Assembly: GCA_032433765.1 (NCBI GenBank)
Contig: JAVIAB010000046.1
Span: forward strand, 62,098,951-62,162,950
Length of the DNA stretch: 64,000 nt
Origin: Megaustenia siamemsis
Lineage: Eukaryota; Mollusca; Gastropoda; Stylommatophora; Ariophantidae
Reading direction: 5' to 3'
The notes under the pieces were generated by a model. The model worked only from the letters and a program-made list of their open reading frames with translations, had not been told where the DNA came from and did no database searches. This document shows, piece after piece, positions 24,405 to 36,764 of this stretch. The stretch's first letter is position 1; the number at the start of each line of letters is the position of its first letter. Position numbers and translations under genes: made by a program.

Positions 24405-24635
24405 TGCGCAGACTTTCAGATACTGAACATGACGGTCGCGCGCAGAAGCAACATTCGACATCTCTCCGGCCCCATGTGGCTACTGCTGCTGCCAGGGCTA
24501 AATGCTCTCAGGCGTTTACGCCGATATCTGTAGTTACTGGACTAGAAATCTGGATCATTCCATGGCAGATCTGAACCGAGTGATTTGGGGCTCACGGCCA
24601 ACACTCTAACCTCTACGCTACAGTGGTTTCTATTC
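24405..24635 (-). mobile_element. tRNA-derived SINE
   Basis: The minus strand shows a tRNA-like head: an A-box-like gtagcgtagaggttagagtg, and a B-box-like ggttcagatct about 40 bases later. The body carries cggcgtaaacgcctgagagc and ends near gcgcgcgacc. The head is too degenerate to be a working tRNA gene. The 3' end and target duplication are not clear. Confidence 0.55.
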
Positions 24636-24944
24636 TTTATTGTCTCTGATATTACTCGAGCCGTGCTTGGTTCTCTAACAATGGCAGCTCTTTCAATCTC
24701 TCGTGAGGAACACACTAAAGCAGTAGTCAGCTGCTGAGCTGGATGACCGGTTTTGATCACTGTCGACGGCTGTTAGGTTCACCCAGGCATTAATGATAGA
24801 AGAGAGAAACATCTCTGACGTATTGACGATAAAATTAACCCTCTCTCCCCCACATCGACCAACAAAATTGATAAATAAAAAGTACCGAAGGTTCACGAAA
24901 TTACAAAGTTAACGTTAACATAAATGTCCCTGTACAGTATCGCA
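24636..24944. other. Non-repetitive stretch
   Basis: No supported feature. Short ORFs on both strands look random. Confidence 0.45.
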
Positions 24945-25165
24945 CTTGTGTACAGGCTGCACTGGGTGTACGGGTTGTATTGGGTGTACAGGGTGTACGA
25001 GTTATACGTGATAAAATACTGGGTGTACGAGATGTACTGTGTGTACTAGATGTATCGGATGTACTATATGTTTTGGATGTACGAACTGTAAAGGGTGAGT
25101 TGAGCGCACGGTCTGTACTGGTTGTACGGCTGTGCCGAGTGTATATGGTGTATGGGTGCCCCGAG
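24945..25165. repeat. Degenerate short-period repeat (gggtgtac type)
   Basis: Irregular 9- to 12-base steps of ggtgtac/ggatgtac/gttgtac run through the segment. The short ORFs on both strands follow from this low complexity. Confidence 0.7.
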
Positions 25166-25339
25166 ATACGACAGGAATTCTATTCACTTGTCACTAACCT
25201 TATCTCAAAGGCCCGTAACTGAGTGCTGTATCTGAAATATTCATCATTTCCTTCATTACATCATCAAAGAGCCCTCGCGCTGTCCTCATGTCGAGATAAG
25301 CAACTCTCGTATAATTGTCTCGTTTTGTCTTGTCTACAG

Positions 25340-25388
25340 AAAATATCCAATGAGAGGGACAAACTACAGAGGCCACAGAGTGAAGCCT
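25340..25388 (+). CDS. Host gene exon (49 nt)
   Basis: A strong acceptor, cgttttgtcttgtctacag, precedes 16 open codons plus one base. The peptide is KISNERDKLQRPQSEA, and the donor is CCT|gtaagttcc. It enters in phase 0 and leaves in phase 1. That single leftover T joins the two leading bases CG of the exon at 51276 to make a Ser codon, so splicing across the 25.9-kb satellite-filled intron keeps the frame. The charged, helical character agrees with the next exon. The short length keeps confidence moderate. Confidence 0.55.
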
Positions 25389-25558
25389 GTAAGTTCCTTC
25401 TTCTTATTTGTGTTTCTACGACATCTCTAGTGCCATTAACTCTTAATCTCCAGACAATACTGATGACTATTCGACAGTGATATTTTCAACCGCTCAATAA
25501 ACTAACGTTCCCAAGCTTTTATGTTCATGACATTCTGCAGTAGTCTCCATTTTATTAA

Positions 25559-25911
25559 CTCTCTAACCCCGTTTGAAGATAACATGAGCAAACTTTATTA
25601 AATAAGTGTCAAGATATTATCAACTTATTGTGCTTTAGTCTCTCTCCTTACACTCTTCAAGCCCGCCATTAATTTAGTACTTTTGGCAGAATTTTTTTTC
25701 CTTCTTGAAATTGCAAAGTACCTAATGTTATCAAATTCAAATTTTGCATAAATGTTGTTCCTAATTTAAACTTATTACAGGAGTAAAATAACCTTAAATG
25801 AGAATGTTACTGAGTAACATTAGCAGCGCAAAATAAATTGGGCTATTTGTGATGTAACGCTATTTGGGCACAGTTTTTCAATCGTCAAGGCATGGATCCG
25901 GAGTTGAAGAG
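25559..25911. mobile_element. Possible TTAA-flanked MITE (piggyBac-like)
   Basis: TTAA occurs at 25555-25558 and 25912-25915. Just inside lie imperfect inverted ends: ctctctaaccccg on the left, and the complement of cggagttgaagag, read as ctcttcaactccg, on the right. They match at 10 of 13 positions. The interior is AT-rich and non-coding. TTAA duplication is characteristic of piggyBac-type elements, but TTAA is common in AT-rich DNA and the inverted ends are short. Confidence 0.4.
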
Positions 25912-25915
25912 TTAA

Positions 25916-26440
25916 TGGGACCTATAATTTGACAAGTTATATTTAGCAATAACATGTGTACAGAATTTAGAATATGGTGATAGGAAGTATTGAACTATTC
26001 CAGATCGATAATTGATCTTTATGTGAAGGAAGATCTGGTACTGAATAGATATTATATGTAGGAGGAGTCCATTTTGAAGTTTGAGTAGCTCAACTCAGCT
26101 CCGTTAGCTCGCCAATTACTATTCTTCACTTTTCTCCCATAAAAGGATCTAATTGGACGTACACGAATTTTGGCGTAGGTTTACAACATGTTGCGACATT
26201 AGCGCCTTTCGGCCCAGCACATCAGTCTTCAACATAACACTTTTAGGTACCCAGGTTGTCTGCCTTCTATAGAGTAGTTATGCATATCCACACCGTTTTT
26301 AAGAGATAGAGGAACATGATAGAGGAACACAGATAGAGAAATACGGACAGAGAAACACACAGAGAACATACAGTTAGATCAGTTAGGAAGACATAGTTTA
26401 GTTTAGATGTGTTCCAAGTTTCTGAAGTATTTTGCTCCAG
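25916..26440. other. Non-repetitive stretch
   Basis: AT-rich apparently unique intronic sequence. Near 26300-26370 a loose gagaaacac/gaggaacac short repeat is visible. No exon seen. Confidence 0.5.
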
Positions 26441-26444
26441 AGAG

Positions 26445-28618
26445 TAAGTAGATAAATATAGCATAGAGTAAGTCAAGATTTAGATATATAATAGAATAGA
26501 GTAAGTCAAGATGTAGATATAGAATAGAATAGAGTAAATCAAGATGTAGATATAGAATAGAATGGAGTAAGTCAAGATGTAGATATAGAATAGAATGGAG
26601 TAAGTCAAGATGTAGATATAGAATAGAATGGAGTAAGTCAAGATGTAGATATAGAATAGCATAGAGTAAGTCAAGATGTAGATATATAATAGAATAGAGT
26701 AAATCAAGATGTAGATATAGAATAGAGTAAGTCAAGATGTAGATATAGAATAGTATAGAGTAAGTCAAGATGTAGATATAGAATAGAATGGAGTAAGTCA
26801 AGATGTAGATATAGAAGAGAATGGAGTAAGTCAAGATGTAGATATAGAATAGTATAGAGTAAGTCAAGATGTAGATATAGAATAGAATGGAGTAAGTCAA
26901 GATGTAGATATAGAATAGTATAGAGTAAATCAAGATGTAGATATAGAATAGAATAGAGTAAATCAAGATGTAGATATAGAATAGTATAGAGTAAATCAAG
27001 ATGTAGATATAGAATACTATAGAGTAAATCAAGATGTAGATATAGAATAGTATAGAGTAAGTCAAGATGTAGATATAGAATAGAATGGAGTAAGTCAAGA
27101 TGTAGATATAGAATAGAATGGAGTAAGTCAAGATGTAGATATAGAATAGAATGGAGTAAATCAAGATGTAGATATAGAATAGAATGGAGTAAGTCAAGAT
27201 GTAGATATAGAATAATATAGAGTAAATCAAGATGTAGATATAGAATAGTATAGAGTAAATCAAGATGTAGATATAGAATACTATAGAGTAAATCAAGATG
27301 TAGATATAGAATAGTATAGAGTAAATCAAGATGTAGATATAGAATAGTATAGAGTAAATCAAGATGTAGATATAGAATAGAATAGAGTAAATCAAGATGT
27401 AGATATAGAATAGTATAGAGTAAATCAAGATGTAGATATAGAACACTATAGAGTAAATCAAGATGTAGATATAGAATAATATAGAGTAAATCAAGATGTA
27501 GATATAGAATAGTATAGAGTAAATCAAGATGTAGATATAGAATAGTATAGAGTTAAATCAAGATGTAGATATAGCATAGTATAGAGTAAATCAAGATGTA
27601 AATATAGAATACTATAAAGTAAATCAAGATGTAGATATAGAATAGTATAGAGTAAATCTAGATGTAGATATAGAATAGAATGGAGTAAGTCAGGATGTAG
27701 ATGTAGAATAGAATGGAGTAAGTCAAGATGTAGATATAGAATAGTATAGAGTAAATCAAGATGTAGATATAGTATAGTATAGAGTAAATCAAGATGTAGA
27801 TATAGAATACTATAGAGTAAATCAAGATGTAGATATAGAATAGTATAGAGTAAATCAAGATGTAGATATAGAATAGAATGGAGTAAGTGAAGATGTAGAT
27901 ATAGAATAGAATGGAGTAAGTCAAGATGTAGATATAGAATAGTATAGAGTAAATCGATATGTAGATATGGAATAGAATGGAGTAAGTCAAGATGTAGATA
28001 TAGAATAGAATGGAGTAAGTCAAGATGTATATATAGAATAGAATGGAGTAAGTCAAGATGTAGATATAGAATAGAATGGAGTAAGTCAAGATGTAGATAT
28101 AGAATAGAATGGAGTAAGTCAAGATGTAGATATAGAATAGTATAGAGTAAGTCAAGATGTCGATATAGAATAGAATAGAGTAAGTCATGATGTCGATATA
28201 GAAAAGAGTAAGTCAAGATGTCGATATAGAAAAGAGTAAGTCAAGATGTCGATATAGAAAAGTGTGTCAAGATGTCGATATAGAAAAGAGTAAGTCAAGA
28301 TGTCGATGCAGAATAGAGTAAGCCAAGATGTCGATATAGAATAGCATAGAGTAAGTTAAGATGTCGATATAGAATAGAGTAAGCCAAGATGTCGATATAG
28401 AATAGCATAGAGTAAGCCAAGATGTCGATATAGAATAGCATAGAGTAAGTCAAGATGTCGATATAGAATAGCATAGAGTAAGTCAAGATGTAGATATAGA
28501 ATAGCATTGAGTAAGTCAAGATGTAGATATAGAATAGCATTGAGTAAGTCAAGATGTAGATATAGAATAGCATTGAGTAAGTCAAGATGTATGTAAGGAA
28601 TAGCATTGAGTAAAACAA
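26445..28618. repeat. 33-bp minisatellite (about 66 copies)
   Basis: The unit contains agtcaagatgtagatataga. The 33-bp period is divisible by 3, which makes long Ile/Leu/Tyr-rich minus-strand ORFs in several frames, with no gene-like features. Units with tcgatata rather than tagatata occupy only 28150-28480. In the same zone shorter units (atagaaaagagtaag) appear. Confidence 0.97.
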
Positions 28619-28790
28619 GACGAGTTGTAATATATTAATAGAGACCTTGAGATGATACTATATATGTCACAGACAAGATGTATTAAATAAAAGATGCCTC
28701 AAATAAGTAACGGTGTTAACCTGTTGAGCGCATCAGATCAAAACCTTTAGAATCAGAAATGCATGAGATGTACACTACCAAGACTAGCAG

Positions 28791-29195
28791 ACATGTACAG
28801 ACGACGATCTAACAACTCAAATATAACAGTGAGTACTTGTTTGGCTGTTAGTAGAGCGGTGTGAGCCGTCTGTTGTTGCTCTGTGTAAACACATGAGTAT
28901 ATCTCCATGACAACCCAGACATGTACAGACGACGATCTAACAACTCAAATATAACAGTGAGTACTTGTTTGGCTGTTAGTAGAGCGGTGTGAGCCGTCTG
29001 TTGTTGCTCTGTGTAAACACATGAGTATATCTCCATGACAACCCAGACATGTACAGACGACGATCTAACAACTCAAATATAACAGTGAGTACTTGTTTGG
29101 CTGTAGTGACCATGTCAGGAGCGGTGTGAGCCGTCTGTTGTTGCTCTGTGTAAACACATGAGTATATCTCCATGACAACCCAGACATGTTGTCTG
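28791..29195. repeat. 128-bp tandem repeat, 3 copies
   Basis: The motif atgtacag occurs at 28793, 28921 and 29049. The first two copies are nearly identical, and the third carries about ten extra bases near 29103. No coding content is recognised. Confidence 0.93.
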
Positions 29196-29394
29196 TACAC
29201 AGTTTGATTGTTCCGGCATTTCTGAATCCTATCTCTAGGGAGTGTCATGGTTAATAGCGAATAAAGATCGCATACCCAGTGCAGCCGTGCGAGATGTTAT
29301 GGTCAAAAGTGTTATTTTAACGCCGCGAAGAGAAACTTTTTTTTTTTACTGTAGGGTGATGCAAGTCGAAGTTAATCTTATTTGGGAGAACTAC

Positions 29395-30340
29395 ATGTTT
29401 TTGATCGAGTCGATCACCCGCTTTCTTACAGTCTAAATTTTAAACTAGACGATTACCCGCTTTCTTACAGTCTAAATTGTAAACTAGACGATTACACGCT
29501 TTCATACAGTCCAAATTTCAAACTACTCGATTACCCGCTTTCATGCAGTCCAAATTTTAAACTAGTCGATCACCCGCTTTCATACAGTCCAAATTTTAAA
29601 CGAGTCGATCACCCACTTTCTTACAGTCCAAATTTTAAACTAGTCGATCACCCGCTTTCTTACACAGTCCAAATTTTAAACTATATAGTCGATCACCCGC
29701 TTTCTTACACAGTCCAAATTTTAAACTATATAGTCGATCACCCGCTTTCTTACACAGTCCAAATTTTAAACTATATAGTCGATCACCCGCTTTCTTACAC
29801 AGTCCAAGTTTTAAACTATATAGTCGATCACCCGCTTTCTTACACAGTCCAAATTTTAAACTAGTTGATCACCCGCTTTCTTACACAGTCCAAATTTTAA
29901 ACTAGTTGATCACCCGCTTTCTTACACAGTCCAAATTTTAAACTACTCGATTACCCGCTTTCATGCAGTCTAAATTTTAAACTAGTCGATCACCCGCTTT
30001 CTTACACAGTCCAAATTTTAAACTAGTCGATCACCCACTTTCTTACAGTCCAAATTTTAAACTAGTCGATCACCCGCTTTCTTACACAGTCCAAATTTTA
30101 AACTATATAGTCGATCACCCGCTTTCTTACACAGTCCAAATTTTAAACTAGTTGATCACCCGCTTTCTTACACAGTCCAAATTTTAAACTAGTCGATCAC
30201 CCGCTTTCTTACACAGTCCAAATTTTAAACTAGTCGATCACCCGCTTTCTTACACAGTCCAAATTTTAAACTAGTCGATCACCCGCTTTCTTACACGGTA
30301 CACATTTTAAATTAGTTCATCACCTGCTTTCTTACATAGT
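29395..30340. repeat. 42-bp minisatellite (about 22 copies, 40-48 bp forms)
   Basis: The unit contains gatcacccgctttcttacac, then agtccaaattttaaacta. Lengths differ by presence of ac after cttac and of atatagt after aaacta. The atatag form makes a block at 29670-29830 and one later copy near 30105. Confidence 0.95.
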
Positions 30341-30409
30341 GCTGATAAATAATTACTACCGGCTATAGTAGTGAGACCACATGGCAGTGGAGGGAAGTCC
30401 CAGAAAAAC

Positions 30410-30512
30410 CCCAAATTTGTGACGTTTTCAGCTATGCGAAGTATAGAAGGCTGAGGTCATTTTACCAACAACCGCCCCTGCTCCCAAAGCTGAAAACGTC
30501 ACAAACTTTGGG
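30410..30512 (-). mobile_element. Foldback / MITE-like hairpin, copy 1
   Basis: Inverted arms of about 24 bases flank a spacer of about 54 bases. The left arm, 30410-30433, contains gtgacgttttcagct. The right arm, 30488-30512, contains agctgaaaacgtcac. The arms differ at one or two positions. A second, more diverged copy in opposite orientation lies at 48933-49026, so this is a dispersed family rather than a chance hairpin. Confidence 0.65.
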
Positions 30513-30842
30513 TGACTCCTTTCTTCCTGCTTGTCTAGTACCAAAGAAAGCTATGAAACGAGTAATTAATAACTAGAATTTTATTTTGTAATATCATGCG
30601 GAGCCGTGTGAAAGACGATACAGATGCTAGGGGAACAAGTCAAACGTTTCTGCTTATTTGACAAGTTAACCTCTTATTTCTGATAAACCAATTGTCGTGG
30701 CTTGCTTCCCTTAGCTGGCTAGTGGAGCTTTCTGTGAGTCTAGCTTGTATCCGGTTCTCACTTCACCAGTTAAGACATTTCAGGCCGAAACGTTGGTTGC
30801 CTAGTCGTCTATACATCCACAAAGCTGTGACATAAAATATCT

Positions 30843-31169
30843 CCTCCTCCTCTTAGTGCGCCAGCTTTGACCTCTGACGAAGTCCCTAGAGACTAGGACC
30901 TGAATTTTGCGTGTCAATCCGTTTTTCCCTGGCAGCCGTGTGAACAGGGGTCCCTCGCCACACGGGCAGATAACTCCGTCTTCGGAGGTACTCATATTTT
31001 TTCCGTCTATGAGTAATTGACGTTTTAAGCCGGGCCTCGCTGCTGAGACCAGAGGTGGTTGCCGCAGAAAGAAACCATAGATAAAAATCCCAACTGGGGG
31101 AGCCGGGATCTGAACCCACAACCTCTCTGTCTCGAGTCCGGCGTCTTGCCACGAGACCAACCAGTCCCT
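30843..31169 (-). mobile_element. tRNA-derived SINE with 12-bp target duplication
   Basis: The minus-strand head has an A-box-like tggtctcgtggcaag and a B-box ggttcagatcc. A body of about 250 bp follows, ending in an (AGG)n tail. The flanks are a perfect 12-bp duplication, cataaaatatct, at 30831-30842 and 31170-31181. The 139-codon minus-strand ORF crossing it (30801-31220) is the SINE read through, not a gene. Confidence 0.85.
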
Positions 31170-31181
31170 CATAAAATATCT

Positions 31182-31444
31182 AAGATGTGTTTTCTTTCCT
31201 GTAACAATTACCCAAGCCACGCCAGGTTAGCAGCTAATTGGAAATTATTCTCAAAAGCGACCGTTAATGTGGGATTGCAGTTCAAGTAGTTGATCTCTCT
31301 CTGGTAATCAATAACGTGGGACAATTACTTCCCTTGCACTTTGGTTTGGAATTGTTGTCTAAGGGGTTCAGATGAACAATAAAAACACGATTAGGTCTAT
31401 GGAAACACTTGAGCTGAAGTGTTTAGATGACGGGAGAGTGTTTC
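31182..31444. other. Non-repetitive stretch
   Basis: Short apparently unique sequence between the SINE and the 33/22-bp array. No supported feature. Confidence 0.5.
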
Positions 31445-33535
31445 AGTAGCGCGTTAGTTTATGTGATTGAGTGAGTCTATAGTATGTTAGTTTGTGTGAT
31501 TGAGTGAGTCTGTAGTATGTTAGTTTGTGTGATTGAGCGAGTCTGTAGTGTGTTAGTTTGTGTGATTGAGTAAGTCTGTAGTATGTTAGTTTGTGTGATT
31601 GAGTGAGTCTGTAGTATGTTAGTTTGTGTGATTGAGTGAGTCTGTAATATGTTAGCTTGTGTGATTGAGTGAGTCTGTAGTATGTTAGCTTGTGTGATTG
31701 AGTGAGTCTGTAATATGTTAGCTTGTGTGATTGAGTGAGTCTGTAGTATGTTAGTTTGTTTGATTGAGTGAGTCTGTAGTATAATAGTTTGTGTGATGTA
31801 GTGTGTTAGTTTGTGTGATTGAGTGAGTCTGTAGTATGTTGGTTTGTGTGATTGAGTGAGTCTGTAGTATGTTAGATTGTGTGATTGAGTGATCCTGTAG
31901 TATGTTAGTTTGTGTGATTGAGTGAGTCTGTAGTATGTTAGTTTGTGTGATTGAGTGATTCTGTAATATGTTAGCTTATGTGATTGAGTGAGTCTGTAGT
32001 ATGTTAGCTTGTGTGATTGAGTGAGTCTGTAATATGTTTGCTTGTGTGATTGAGTGAGTCTGTAGTATGTTAGTTTGTTTGATTGAGTGAGTCTGTAGTA
32101 TGTTAGTTTGTGTGATGTAGTGTGTTAGTTTGTGTGATTGAGTGAGTCTGTAGTATGTTAGTTTGTGTGATGTAGTGTGTTAGTTTGTGTGATTGAGTGA
32201 GTCTGTAGTATGTTAGTTTGTGTGATGTAGTGTGCTAGTTTGTGTGATGTAGTGTGCTAGTTTTTTTGATGTAGTGTTTTACTTTGTTGATGTAGTGTGT
32301 TAGTTTGTGTGATTGAGTGAGTCTGTAGTATGTTAGTTTGTGTGATTGAGTGAGTCTGTAGTATGTTAGATTGTGTGATTGAGTGAGTCTGTAGTATGTT
32401 AGTTTGTGTGATTGAGTGAGTCTGTAGTATGTTAGTTTGTTTGATTGAGTGAGTCTGTAGTATGTTAGATTGTGTGATTGAGTGATTCTGTAGTATGTTA
32501 GTTTGTGTGATTGAGTGAGTCTGTAGTATGTTAGATTGTGTGATTGAGTGATTCTGTAGTATGTTAGTTTGTGTGATTGAGTGATTCTGTAGTATGTTAG
32601 TTTGTGTGATTGAGTGAGTCTGTAGTATGTTAGTTTGTGTGATTGAGTGATTCTGTAGTATGTTAGTTTGTGGGATTGAGTGAGTATGTAGTATGTTAGA
32701 TTGTGGGATTGAGTGAGTCTGTAGTATGTTAGATTGTGGGATTGAGTGAGTCTGTAGTATGTTAGATTGTGGGATTGAGTGAGTCTGTAGTATGTGAGAT
32801 TGTGTGATGTAGTGTGTTAGTTTGTTGATGTAGTATGTTAGTTTGTGTGATTGAGTGATTCAATAGTATGTTAGTTTGTGGGATTGAGTGAGTCTGTAGT
32901 ATGTTAGTTTGTGGGATTGAGTGAGTCTGTAGTATGTTAGATTGTGGGATTGAGTGAGTCTGTAGTATGTTAGATTGTGTGATGTAGTGTGTTAGTTTGT
33001 TGATGTAGTATGTTAGTTTGTGGGATTGAGTGTGTCTGTAGTATGTTAGTTTGTGTGATTGAGTGAGTCTGTAGTATGTTGGTTTGTGTGATGTAGTGTG
33101 TTAGTTTGTTGATGTAGTATGTTAGTTTGTGTGATGAGTGAATCTATAGTATGTTAGTTTGTGTGATTGAGTGAGTCTGTAGTATGTTAGTTTGTGTGAT
33201 GAGTGAATCTATAGTATGTTAGTTTGTGTGATTGAGTGAGTCTGTAGTATGTTAGTTTGTGTGATGAGTGAATCTATAGTATGTTAGTTTGTGTGATTGA
33301 GTGAGTCTGTAGTATGTTAGTTTGTGTGATGTAGTGTGTTAGTTTGTGTGATGTAGTGTGTTAGTTTGTGGGATTGAGTGAGTCCATAGTATGTTAGTTT
33401 GTGTGATTGAGTGAGTCTGTAGTATGTTAGTTTGTGTGATTGAGTGAGTCTGTAGTATGTTAGTTTGTGTGATTGAGTGAGTCTGTAGTATGTTAGTTTG
33501 TGGGATTGAGTGAGTCTGTAGTATATTAGTTTGTG
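31445..33535. repeat. 33-bp minisatellite (array A)
   Basis: The unit contains gattgagtgagtctgtagta, then tgttagtttgtgt. A few 22-bp units (gatgtagtgtgttagtttgt type) are interspersed from about 31790 on and become more frequent toward the right edge. A 32-bp variant, gatgagtgaatctatagta, forms three copies alternating with standard units at 33130-33290. Confidence 0.95.
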
Positions 33536-36500
33536 TTATGTAGTGTGCTAGTTTGTTGATGTACTGTGCTAGTTTGTGTGATGTAGTGTGCTAGTTTGTG
33601 TGATGTAGTGTGTGATGTAGTGTGCTAGTTTGTGTGATGTAGAGTGCTAGTTTGTGTGATGTAGTGCGCTAATTTGTTGATGTAGTTTGCTAGTTTGTTG
33701 ATGTAGTGTGCTAGTTTGTGTGATGTAGTGTGCTAGTTTGTGTGATGTAGTGTGCTAGTTTGTGTGATGTAGTGAGTTAGTTTGTGTTATGTAGTGTGCT
33801 ATTTTGTTTATGTAGTATGTTAGTTTGTATTATGTAGTGTGCTAGTTTGTTGATGTAGTGTCCTAGTTTGTGTGATGTAGTGTGCTAGTTTGTGTGATGT
33901 TGTGTGCTAGTTTGTTTGATGTAGTGTGCTAGTTTGTGTGATGTAGTGTGCTAGTTTGTTGATGTAGTTTGCTAGTTTGTTGATGTAGTGTGCTAGTTTG
34001 TGTGATGTAGTGTACTAGTTTGTGTGATGTAGTGTGCTAGTTTGTGTGATGTAGTGAGTTAGTTTGTGTTATGTCGTGTGCTATTTTGTTTATGTAGTGT
34101 GTTAGTTTGTATCATGTAGTGTGCTAGTTTGTTTGATGTAGTGTGCTAGTTTGTGTGATGTAGTGTGCTAGTTTGTATGATGTAGTGTGCTAGTTTGTTT
34201 GATGTAGTGTGCTAGTTTGTTGATGTAGTGTGTTAGTTTGTGTGATGTAGTGTGCTAGTTTGTTGATGTAGTGTGTTAATTTGTGTGATGTAGTGTGCTA
34301 ATTTGTTGATATAGTGTGTTAGTTTGTGTGATGTAGTTTGCTAGTTTGTTGATGTGGTGTGCTAGTTTGTGTGATGTAGTGTGGTAGTTTGTTTGATGTA
34401 GTGTGCTAGTTTGTATGATGTAGTGTGCTAGTTTGTGTGATGTAGAGTGGCTGTAGTGTGTTAGTTTGTATGATGTAGTGTGCTAGTTTGTTGATGTAGT
34501 GTGCTAGTTTGTGTGATGTAGTGTGCTAGTTTGTGTGATGTAGTGTGCTAGTTTGTTGATGTAGTTTGCTAGTTTGTTGATGTAGTGTGCTAGTTTGTGT
34601 GATGTAGTGTGCTAGTTTGTGGGATGTAGTGTGCTAGTTTGTGTGATGTAGTGAGTTAGTTTGGGTTATGTCGTGTGCTATTTTGTTTATGTAGTGTGTT
34701 AGTTTGTGTTATGTAGTGTGCTAGTTTGTTTGATGTAGTGTGCTAGTTTGTGTGATGTAGTGTGCTAGTTTGTGTGATGTAGTGTGCTAGTTTGTTTGAT
34801 GTAGTGTGCTAGTTTGTTGATGTAGTGTGTTAGTTTGTGTGATGTAGTGTCCTAGTTTGTTGATGTAGTGTGTTAATTTGTGTGATGTAGCGTGCTAGTT
34901 TGTTGATATAGTGTGTTAGTTTGTGTGATGTAGTTTGCTAGTTTGTTGATGTAGTGTGCTAGTTTGTGTGATGTAGTGTGGTAGTTTGTTTGATGTAGTG
35001 TGCTAGTTTGTTGATGTAGAGTGATAGTTTGTGATGTAGTGTGCTAGTTTGTTGATGTAGTGTGCTAGTTTGTGTAATGTAATGTGCTAGTTTGTGTGAT
35101 GTAGTGTGCTAGTTTGTGTGATGTGGTGTGTGATGTAGTGTGCTAGTTTGTGTGATGTAGAGTGCTAGTTTGTGTGATGTAGTGTGCTAGTTTGTTGATG
35201 TAGTTTGCTAGTTTGTATGATGTAGTGTGCTAGTTTGTGTGATGTAGTGTGACTGTAGTGTGTTAGTTTGTGTGATGTAGTGTGCTAGTTTGTGTGATTT
35301 AGTGTGCTAGTTTGTGTGATGTAGTGTGACTGTAGTGTGTTAGTTTCTGTGATGTAGTGTTCTCGATTGTGTGATGTAGTTTGCTAGTTTGTTGATGTAG
35401 TGTGCTAGTTTGTGGGATGTAGTGTGCTAGCTTGTGTGATGTACTGTGCTAGTTTGTGTGATGTAGTGTGTTAGATTGTGTGATGTAGTGTGCTAGTTTG
35501 TTTGATGTAGTGTGCTAGTTTGTATGATGTAGTGTGCTAGTTTGTTTGATGTAGTGTGCTAGTTTGTATGATGTAGTGTGCTAGTTTGTGTGATGTAGTG
35601 TGGCTGTAGTGTGTTAGTTTCTATGATGTAGTGTGCTAGTTTGTTGATGTAGTGTGCTAGTTTGTGTGATGTAGTATGCTAGTTTGTGTGTTGTAGTGTG
35701 CTAGTTTGTTGATGTAGTGTGCTAGTTTGTTGATGTAGTGTGCTAGTTTGTGTGATGTAGTGTGCTCGATTGTGTGATGTAGTGTGCTAGTTTGTTGATG
35801 TAGTGTGCTAGTTTGTGTGATGTAGTGCGCTAGCTTGTGTGATGTAGTGTACGATGTAGTGTGCTAGTTTGTTGATGTAGTTTGCTAGTTTGTATGATGT
35901 AGTGTGCTAGTTTGTGTGATGTAGTGTGACTGTAGTGTGTTAGTTTGTGTGATGTAGTGTGCTAGTTTGTGTGATTTAGTGTGCTAGTTTGTGTGATGTA
36001 GTGTGACTGTAGTGTGTTAGTTTCTGTGATGTAGTGTTCTCGATTGTGTGATGTAGTTTGCTAGTTTGTATGATGTAGTGTGACTGTAGTGTATTAGTTT
36101 GTGTGATGTAGTGTGCTATATTGTGTGATGTAGTGTGCTAGTTTGTTTGATGTAGTTTGCTAGTTTGTGTGATGTAGTGTGACTGTAGTGTGTTAGTTTC
36201 TGTGATGTAGTGTGCTCGATTGTGTGATGTAGTTTGCTAGTTTGTGTGATGTAGTGTGCTCGATTGTGTGATGTAGTGTGCTAGTTTGTTGATGTAGTGT
36301 GCTAGTTTGTGTGATGTAGTGCGCTAGCTTGTGTGATGTAGTGTACGATGTAGTGTGCTAGTTTGTGTGATGTAGTGTGTTAGATTGTGTGATGTAGTGT
36401 GGTAGTTTGTTTGATGTAGTGTGCTAGTTTGTATGATGTAGTGTGCTAGTTTGTGTGATGTAGAGTGGCTGTAGTGTGTTAGTTTGTATGATGTAGTGTG

Positions 36501-36762
36501 CTAGTTTGTTGATGTAGTGTGCTAGTTTGTGTGATGTAGTGTGCTAGTTTGTGTGATGTGGTGTGCTAGTTTGTGTAATGTAGTGTGCTAGTTTGTGTGA
36601 TGTATTGTGCTAGTTTGTGTGATGTAGGGTGCTAGTTTGTGTGATGTAGTGTGCTAGTTTGTTTGATGCAGTGTGCGAGTTTGTGTGATGTAGTGTGCTA
36701 GTTTGTGTTATGTAGTGTGCTAGTTTGTGTGATGTAGTGTGCTAGTTTGTTGATGTAGTTTG
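33536..36762. repeat. 22-bp minisatellite (array B, left part)
   Basis: The unit contains gatgtagtgtgctagtttgt. Units are 22 bp, or 20-21 bp where gtttgttgatg replaces gtttgtgtgatg. Aligned to array A it lacks an 11-bp piece (tgagtgagtct), so it looks like a deletion derivative that took over. Occasional composite units with gactgtagtgtgttag or gtgtacgatg occur in blocks. Confidence 0.95.
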
Positions 36763-36764
36763 CA

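Noticed and set aside
24405..24545. Possible coding exon after tctgcgcag
   Set aside because: The sequence is the body of a minus-strand SINE.
26403..28216. Ile/Leu/Tyr-rich ORFs of up to 374 codons
   Set aside because: Low-complexity translation of the 33-bp array, open in more than one frame at once.
30801..31220. 139-codon minus-strand ORF
   Set aside because: It lies across a SINE with clear tRNA-like head, tail and target duplication.
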